Assembly: GCA_963762075.1 (NCBI GenBank) | Contig: CAVXJC010000005.1 | Span: 62,001-126,000, forward strand | Direction: 5' to 3' | DNA: 64,000 nucleotides | DNA from: JAOUEA01 sp963762075 | GTDB taxonomy: Bacteria > Actinomycetota > UBA4738 > HRBIN12 | Part shown: one piece after another, positions 59,410-64,000 of the stretch | Numbering within the stretch: the stretch's first letter is position 1 | Layout of the letters: every line of letters begins with the position of its first letter | Program-made: the position numbers and the translations under genes | Notes under the pieces: model-generated | Database searches by the model: none | The model's input: only the letters and a program-made list of their open reading frames with translations | What the model was told of the DNA's origin: nothing

Positions 59410-61353
59410 TTGGCAGCCAGAGCCAAGAAGAGCACGAGCTACGACGCCGGCGACATCCAGGTGCTCGAGGGGCTCGAGCCGGTCCGCAAGCGGCCCGGCA
59501 TGTACATCGGTACCACCAGCGCCCGAGGTCTGCATCATCTGGTCTACGAGGTCGTGGACAACGCGATCGACGAAGCCATGGCTGGGCACGCTGACAAGAT
59601 CGTGGTCACCATCCACGACGACGGCTCCGCGAGCGTCATCGACAACGGCCGCGGCATCCCTGTCAAGCCCATCCCCGGCGCCAAGGATCGTCGGCCCGCG
59701 ATCGAGGTCGTGCTCACCGTGCTGCATGCCGGGGGAAAGTTCGGCGGCGCCGGGTACGCGATCTCGGGCGGGCTGCACGGTGTCGGCGTGAGCGTGGTCA
59801 ATGCGCTCAGCGAGAAGCTCGACGTCGAGGTCATGCGCGACGGCTTCTCGTGGTCGCAGTCCTACGAGCGGGGCAAGCGGCTGACGCCGCTGCAGAAGGG
59901 CAAAGCCACCAAGAAGACGGGCACCCGCGTGCGATTCTGGCCCGATCCGCTGATCTTCACCGAAACACTCGAGTTCAAGCGCGACACGCTTGCTGAACGG
60001 CTGCGTGAGCTCGCGTTCCTCAACAGGGGTGTCGAGATCAGGCTCATCGACGAGCGGCAGACCCCCAGGGCCGAGGAGATGTTCAAGGCCAACGGAGGCC
60101 TGGCCGACTTCGTGCGGTACCTCGCGCAGGGCAAGGACACCGTGAACAAGATCGTCTCTATCGAGACCGGCCCGACCGCCGATGGTGAGGTCGAGCTCGC
60201 GATGCAGTGGAGCACCGGCTACAACGAATCGTTCTACTCGTTCGCCAACACGATCAACACGCACGAGGGCGGCATGCATGAAGAGGGCCTCAAGAAGGCT
60301 CTCACCAACGTGCTCAATCGGTACGCACGCGCGAAGGGCCTGTTGAAGGAGAAGGACGACAAGCTGATCGGCGAGGACGTGCGCGAGGGCCTCATCGCGA
60401 TCCTTTCGGTGAAGCTTCGCGATCCGCAGTTCGAGGGGCAGACGAAGACCAAGCTCGGCAACGCTTCCATGCGCTCGCTCGTCGAGACCAGCGTGAACGC
60501 CGACCTCGCGACCTGGCTCGAGGAGCACCCTGCCGAGGCCAAGCGCATCTTCAACAAGGCCTCGAGCGCGGCGAAGGCGCGGCTGGCCGCTCGTCAGGCT
60601 CGCGACCTGACCCGGCGGAAGTCGTTCCTCGAGAGCGGCTCGTTACCGGGCAAGCTCGCCGATTGCCAGCTTTCCGATCCGGCCGTGTGCGAGCTGTACA
60701 TCGTCGAGGGCGACTCGGCGGGTGGCTCGGCCAAGAGTGCGCGTGATCGTGCCACCCAGGCGATCCTGCCGATCCGGGGAAAGATCTTGAACGTCGAGAA
60801 GGCGCGGCTGCACAAGATCCTGGAGAACAACGAGATCCAGGCGCTCATCACCGCCATCGGCACGGGCATCGAGGACGAGTTCGACCTCGACAAGGCCCGA
60901 TACCACCGCATCGTCCTCATGGCCGACGCCGACGTCGACGGGGCGCATATCCGCACCCTGCTGCTCACGTACTTCTTCCGATACATGCGGCAGCTGATCG
61001 AGGCGGGCTACGTCTATCTCGCGCAACCGCCGCTCTACCTGCTGAAGCAGGGCAAGGAAGAGCACTACTTCTACACCGAGCGTCAGTGGGACGAATTCCG
61101 CAAGAACGCCAACGGAAGCCAGGGGGGCAAGAAGATCGGTGACCCACAGCGCTTCAAGGGTCTCGGCGAGATGGACGCGATCCAACTCTGGGACACGACG
61201 ATGGATCCCGAGCACCGCACCCTGCTGCAGGTCACGCTCGAAGACGCCGTCACTGCCGATCGTCTGTTCAGCGTGCTCATGGGCGACGACGTGCCATCGC
61301 GCAAGCTCTTCATCGAATCCAACGCCAAGTACGTGCAGAACCTCGACGTCTAG
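59410..61353 (+). CDS. gyrB: DNA gyrase subunit B
   Basis: 647 aa. TTG 59410 is chosen because GGAGG precedes it by 4 nt and it fits the usual start. ATP site: GLEPVRKRPGMYIGTT, VYEVVDNAIDEAMAGH and DNGRGIPV; TOPRIM: LYIVEGDSAGGSAKSARDR and VLMADADVDGAHIRTLLL; C-terminal GEMDAIQLWDTTMDP. With GyrA introduces negative supercoils. An earlier ATG-like start at 59362 would add 16 residues without similarity. Confidence 0.97.
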   Translation: MAARAKKSTSYDAGDIQVLEGLEPVRKRPGMYIGTTSARGLHHLVYEVVDNAIDEAMAGHADKIVVTIHDDGSASVIDNGRGIPVKPIPGAKDRRPAIEVVLTVLHAGGKFGGAGYAISGGLHGVGVSVVNALSEKLDVEVMRDGFSWSQSYERGKRLTPLQKGKATKKTGTRVRFWPDPLIFTETLEFKRDTLAERLRELAFLNRGVEIRLIDERQTPRAEEMFKANGGLADFVRYLAQGKDTVNKIVSIETGPTADGEVELAMQWSTGYNESFYSFANTINTHEGGMHEEGLKKALTNVLNRYARAKGLLKEKDDKLIGEDVREGLIAILSVKLRDPQFEGQTKTKLGNASMRSLVETSVNADLATWLEEHPAEAKRIFNKASSAAKARLAARQARDLTRRKSFLESGSLPGKLADCQLSDPAVCELYIVEGDSAGGSAKSARDRATQAILPIRGKILNVEKARLHKILENNEIQALITAIGTGIEDEFDLDKARYHRIVLMADADVDGAHIRTLLLTYFFRYMRQLIEAGYVYLAQPPLYLLKQGKEEHYFYTERQWDEFRKNANGSQGGKKIGDPQRFKGLGEMDAIQLWDTTMDPEHRTLLQVTLEDAVTADRLFSVLMGDDVPSRKLFIESNAKYVQNLDV

Positions 61354-61405
61354 GGAGCTGATCGAACACCGTGGCACGTCGCTCAAGTAACCGAAGGCGT
61401 AGCGG

Positions 61406-63856
61406 ATGAGTCAGGAAGGCCTCTTCGCCGGCAACGTCGAGCAGGTCCAGCTCGAAGACGAGATCCAACGCTCGTACCTCGACTACGCGATGTCCGTCAT
61501 CGTCGGGCGTGCGCTGCCCGACGTGCGCGACGGGCTGAAGCCGGTGCACAAGCGCATCCTGTGGGCGATGCTCGAGGCCGGCTACCGGCCCGACCGTCCG
61601 CACCGCAAGTGCGCGGCGGTGATCGGCGACGTGCTGAAGAAGTACCACCCTCACGGCGACCAGTCGGTCTACGACGCCCTCGTGCGCATGGCCCAGGACT
61701 GGTCGCTGCGATACCCGCTCGTCGACGGCCACGGCAACTTCGGCTCCGTCGACGGCGACCCGGCCGCCGCATATCGATACACCGAGGCGCGATTGGCGCC
61801 GATGGCGATGGAGCTGCTGCGAGACATCGAGTCCGAGACCGTCGAGTTCGTCCCGAACTTCGATGGGTACGAGCAGCAGCCCACGGTGCTGCCGGCGCGC
61901 TTCCCGAATCTGCTCGTCAACGGGGCGGGAGGCATCGCGGTCGGCATGGCCACGAACATCCCGCCGCACAACCTCAACGAGGTCATCGACGGTGTCGTGC
62001 ACTACCTCGACAACCCAGAGGCGACACCGTCGGAGCTCATGAAGTTCATCAAGGCCCCCGACTTCCCCACGGGTGCCACCATCATGGGACGCCAGGGCAT
62101 CCGCGATGCGTACGAGACGGGGCGCGGCTCGCTCAGGGTCCGTGCAGTGACCGAGATCGAGGAGAGCTCGAACGGCAAGAACAAGATCGTCGTCACCGAG
62201 CTTCCGTACCAGGTCAACAAGGCGAGGCTCGCCGAGAAGATCGCCGAGCTGGTGAAGACGCAGAAGATCAAGGACATCGCCGACCTGAAGGACGAGTCCA
62301 ACCGCGAGGGCATGCGCCTCGTGATCGAGACCAAGCGGGGTGCGAACCCGCACGTGGTGCTGAATCAGCTCTACAAGCACACCCAGCTGCAGGAGAGCTT
62401 CGGCATCATCATGCTGGCTCTCGTCGACGGCGTGCCTCGCACGTTGACCCTTGCGGAGATGGTCGGCTACTACGTCGATCACCAGGTCGACGTCGTCACG
62501 CGCCGCACTCGCTTCGATCTACGCAAGGCCGAAGAACGCGATCACATCGTGCTCGGCCTGTTGATCGCGCTCGACCACCTCGATGAGGTGATCAAGATCA
62601 TCCGGGCGTCGGCAGATGCCGACGCAGCTCGCAAGAAGCTGATGAGCACGTTCACGCTCAGCGAGATCCAGGCGAACCACATCCTCGACATGCCGCTGCG
62701 CCGGCTCACGAAGCTCGCGCGGACCGAGCTCGAGAAGGAGCACACCGAGCTGCTCGAGCGCATCGCGTACTTCACGTCGTTGCTCGAGGATCCCGTCAAG
62801 CTCCGCGAAGTGATCAAGGTCGAGCTGCTCGAGATCAAGAAGAAGCACGGCGATGGTCGCCGTACGACGGTCAAGGCTGACGACGGCGACTTCGACGTCG
62901 AGGACCTCATCGCCGAGGAGGACGTGATCATCTCGGTGAGCCGCGCCGGCTACGTGAAGAGGCTTCCTGTCGATTCCTTCAAGAAGCAGAATCGGGGTGG
63001 GAAGGGGGTGCGTGGGCAGAACCTCAAGGAGGAAGACGTCGTCAAGCACGTCTTCACGACCACCACGCATCACTGGATGCTCTTCTTCACCACGAAGGGG
63101 CGCGTGTATCGCGTGAAGGCACACGAGATCCCTGAGTCAGGTCGTACGGCGCGAGGTGTGTACGCCGCGAACCTTCCCGGAGTCGCGCTCGACGGCGACG
63201 AGAAGATCAGCGCGGTGATCGACCTCAAGGAGTACGCCGAGGGGCGGTTCCTGCTGTTCGCCACCCGACACGGCATCGTGAAGAAGACGAAGCTGCCCGA
63301 GTACGACTCATCACGCAGCGGCCTCATCGCCGTGAAGCTCAGGGGCGACGACGAGCTGATCGACGTGCGTCTCACCGACGGCGACGACGAGGTGTTCCTC
63401 GTGTCTCGCAGTGGGCAAGCGATCCGCTTCAAGGAGTCGCTCGTGCGATCGATGGGCCGAGACGCCGGTGGTGTGATCGGCATGCGTCTCACCGATGGCG
63501 ACCGCGTGGTCGTGGTCGGCCTGGCCTCCGATGGCGAGGAGATGATCAGCGTCACCGAGCAGGGGTACGGCAAACGGTCGAAGCTTGCCGACTATCCGCT
63601 CAAGGGCCGGGGAGGCAAGGGCGTGATCGGGCACCAGCTCACCGAGAAGACCGGCCTGCTCGCCGGCGCCTACGTCGGCACGGAGGAGATCGACATGTTC
63701 GTGATCTCCTCGAGCGGCCAGGTCGTGCGGGTCGGCGCAGGAAGCATCCGCCGGGTGGGTCGATCGAGCCAGGGCGTGCGCACGATGCGCGTCGAGGACG
63801 ACGCGACGGTCGTGGCGCTCGCTCCGGTGATCATCCAGATGGACGACGAGGAATAG
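61406..63856 (+). CDS. gyrA: DNA gyrase subunit A
   Basis: 816 aa. The catalytic Tyr125 is in AAYRYTEARL. The quinolone region reads KYHPHGDQSVYD, so the residue matching E. coli Ser83 is Gln86, while the Asp87 match (Asp90) is kept. The C-terminal beta-pinwheel has the GyrA box as QNRGGKGVRG and six RVYRVKAHEIP-like blades. ATG 61406, 52 bp after gyrB. Complete. Confidence 0.98.
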   Translation: MSQEGLFAGNVEQVQLEDEIQRSYLDYAMSVIVGRALPDVRDGLKPVHKRILWAMLEAGYRPDRPHRKCAAVIGDVLKKYHPHGDQSVYDALVRMAQDWSLRYPLVDGHGNFGSVDGDPAAAYRYTEARLAPMAMELLRDIESETVEFVPNFDGYEQQPTVLPARFPNLLVNGAGGIAVGMATNIPPHNLNEVIDGVVHYLDNPEATPSELMKFIKAPDFPTGATIMGRQGIRDAYETGRGSLRVRAVTEIEESSNGKNKIVVTELPYQVNKARLAEKIAELVKTQKIKDIADLKDESNREGMRLVIETKRGANPHVVLNQLYKHTQLQESFGIIMLALVDGVPRTLTLAEMVGYYVDHQVDVVTRRTRFDLRKAEERDHIVLGLLIALDHLDEVIKIIRASADADAARKKLMSTFTLSEIQANHILDMPLRRLTKLARTELEKEHTELLERIAYFTSLLEDPVKLREVIKVELLEIKKKHGDGRRTTVKADDGDFDVEDLIAEEDVIISVSRAGYVKRLPVDSFKKQNRGGKGVRGQNLKEEDVVKHVFTTTTHHWMLFFTTKGRVYRVKAHEIPESGRTARGVYAANLPGVALDGDEKISAVIDLKEYAEGRFLLFATRHGIVKKTKLPEYDSSRSGLIAVKLRGDDELIDVRLTDGDDEVFLVSRSGQAIRFKESLVRSMGRDAGGVIGMRLTDGDRVVVVGLASDGEEMISVTEQGYGKRSKLADYPLKGRGGKGVIGHQLTEKTGLLAGAYVGTEEIDMFVISSSGQVVRVGAGSIRRVGRSSQGVRTMRVEDDATVVALAPVIIQMDDEE

Positions 63857-63859
63857 CCC

Positions 63860-64000
63860 TCAGCAGACGGCCGCCAGGTACATGAACGGGTCGACTGCGG
63901 CGCCGTCGGCCGGGTGCCACTCGAAGTGGTCGTGCGGGGCCGTCGCGTTGCCCGTCATGCCCACGTAGCCGATCACGTCGCCCGCGGCCACGGTCCCCAG
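63860..64000 (-). CDS. M23-family metallopeptidase (LytM-like), C-terminal end
   Basis: Minus-strand frame from the window edge to TGA 63860, 46 residues: GTVAAGDVIGYVGMTGNAT, then PHDHFEWHP and AVDPFMYLAAVC. This is the end of a LytM/M23 domain, where the HxH of H(L/D)HFE carries a zinc ligand; here it is HDHFE. The gene converges on gyrA with only 3 bp between stops. The rest lies outside the window, so domain order and export signals are unknown. Confidence 0.85.
   Translation of the reverse strand: MGTVAAGDVIGYVGMTGNATAPHDHFEWHPADGAAVDPFMYLAAVC

Overview
The window is a high-GC (by eye about two-thirds GC) bacterial chromosome segment around the replication origin of an actinobacterium (Actinomycetota). 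The right half (about 33.3-64 kb) has the gene order known from mycobacteria and relatives: cca/pcnA - NUDIX - DUF6049 - murJ - sigM-like ECF sigma - anti-sigma - trxB - trxA - cwlM - parB/parA - rsmG - jag - yidC - yidD - rnpA - rpmH // dnaA - dnaN - recF - DUF721 - gyrB - gyrA. A perfect 16-bp parS lies at the start of rsmG. Nickel superoxide dismutase, inositol-1-phosphate synthase next to a PadR regulator, and F420-type (LLM) oxidoreductases also fit Actinomycetota. CSLREA/RTX and low-complexity exported proteins hint at a deep, non-mycobacterial class (Acidimicrobiia or Thermoleophilia-like), but that placement is only a guess.

Layout. 0-0.3 kb: 3' end of a PAC2-family gene. 0.3-6.3 kb: a minus-strand vitamin B12 operon (riboswitch, then BtuF-, BtuC- and BtuD-like uptake genes, cobO, cobU, cobT, cobS) whose reading frames are broken many times. 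6.3-10.3 kb: two tandem flavin-binding PNPOx-like genes, a hairpin repeat array, a possible RHH/Doc-type module, and a padR-ino1 operon. 10.3-17.4 kb: an LLM oxidoreductase, an exported beta-propeller/cupredoxin protein, two MFS transporters (one with MarR) and a methyltransferase. 17.4-19.9 kb: tusA - dsrE2-like - chrA, preceded by a tiny Cys-containing ORF. 19.9-25 kb: membrane-anchored metalloprotease, CSLREA/RTX protein, divergent sodX/sodN, YchF-like GTPase and a small protein that starts like an ECF sigma factor. 25-33 kb: HTH-TOBE regulator and modABC, signal peptidase I, CtpE-like ATPase, DUF1232, LtrA. 33-46 kb: the envelope/redox block listed above plus a small HExxH membrane protein, a solitary PilT ATPase and a TauE/SafE transporter. 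46-64 kb: LLM oxidoreductase, aminotransferase, D-Ala-D-Ala ligase and the origin block, ending in the 3' end of an M23 peptidase.

How the genes work together. B12: the riboswitch should turn down corrinoid import and cobinamide adenosylation/nucleotide-loop assembly when B12 is plentiful. Envelope: murJ, cwlM, ddl, the ECF sigma and its ZAS anti-sigma, lepB, yidC and DUF6049 cover peptidoglycan and membrane biogenesis near the origin. Chromosome biology: parABS, dnaA, dnaN, recF, gyrBA. Redox: trxB/trxA, Ni-SOD with its SodX protease.

Two general observations. First, at least sixteen transcription-unit-leading genes have a TANNNT -10 hexamer only 5-11 nt before the start codon, which points to widespread leaderless transcription and helps choose starts. 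Second, single-base frameshifts interrupt otherwise conserved proteins, densely in 1.0-6.5 kb and singly at about 11.79, 42.65 and 51.09 kb. The protein similarity continues unchanged in the new frame, so sequencing/assembly indels are the first explanation, with recent pseudogenisation the alternative for the B12 operon. I saw no tRNA, rRNA, insertion sequence, prophage or CRISPR array.
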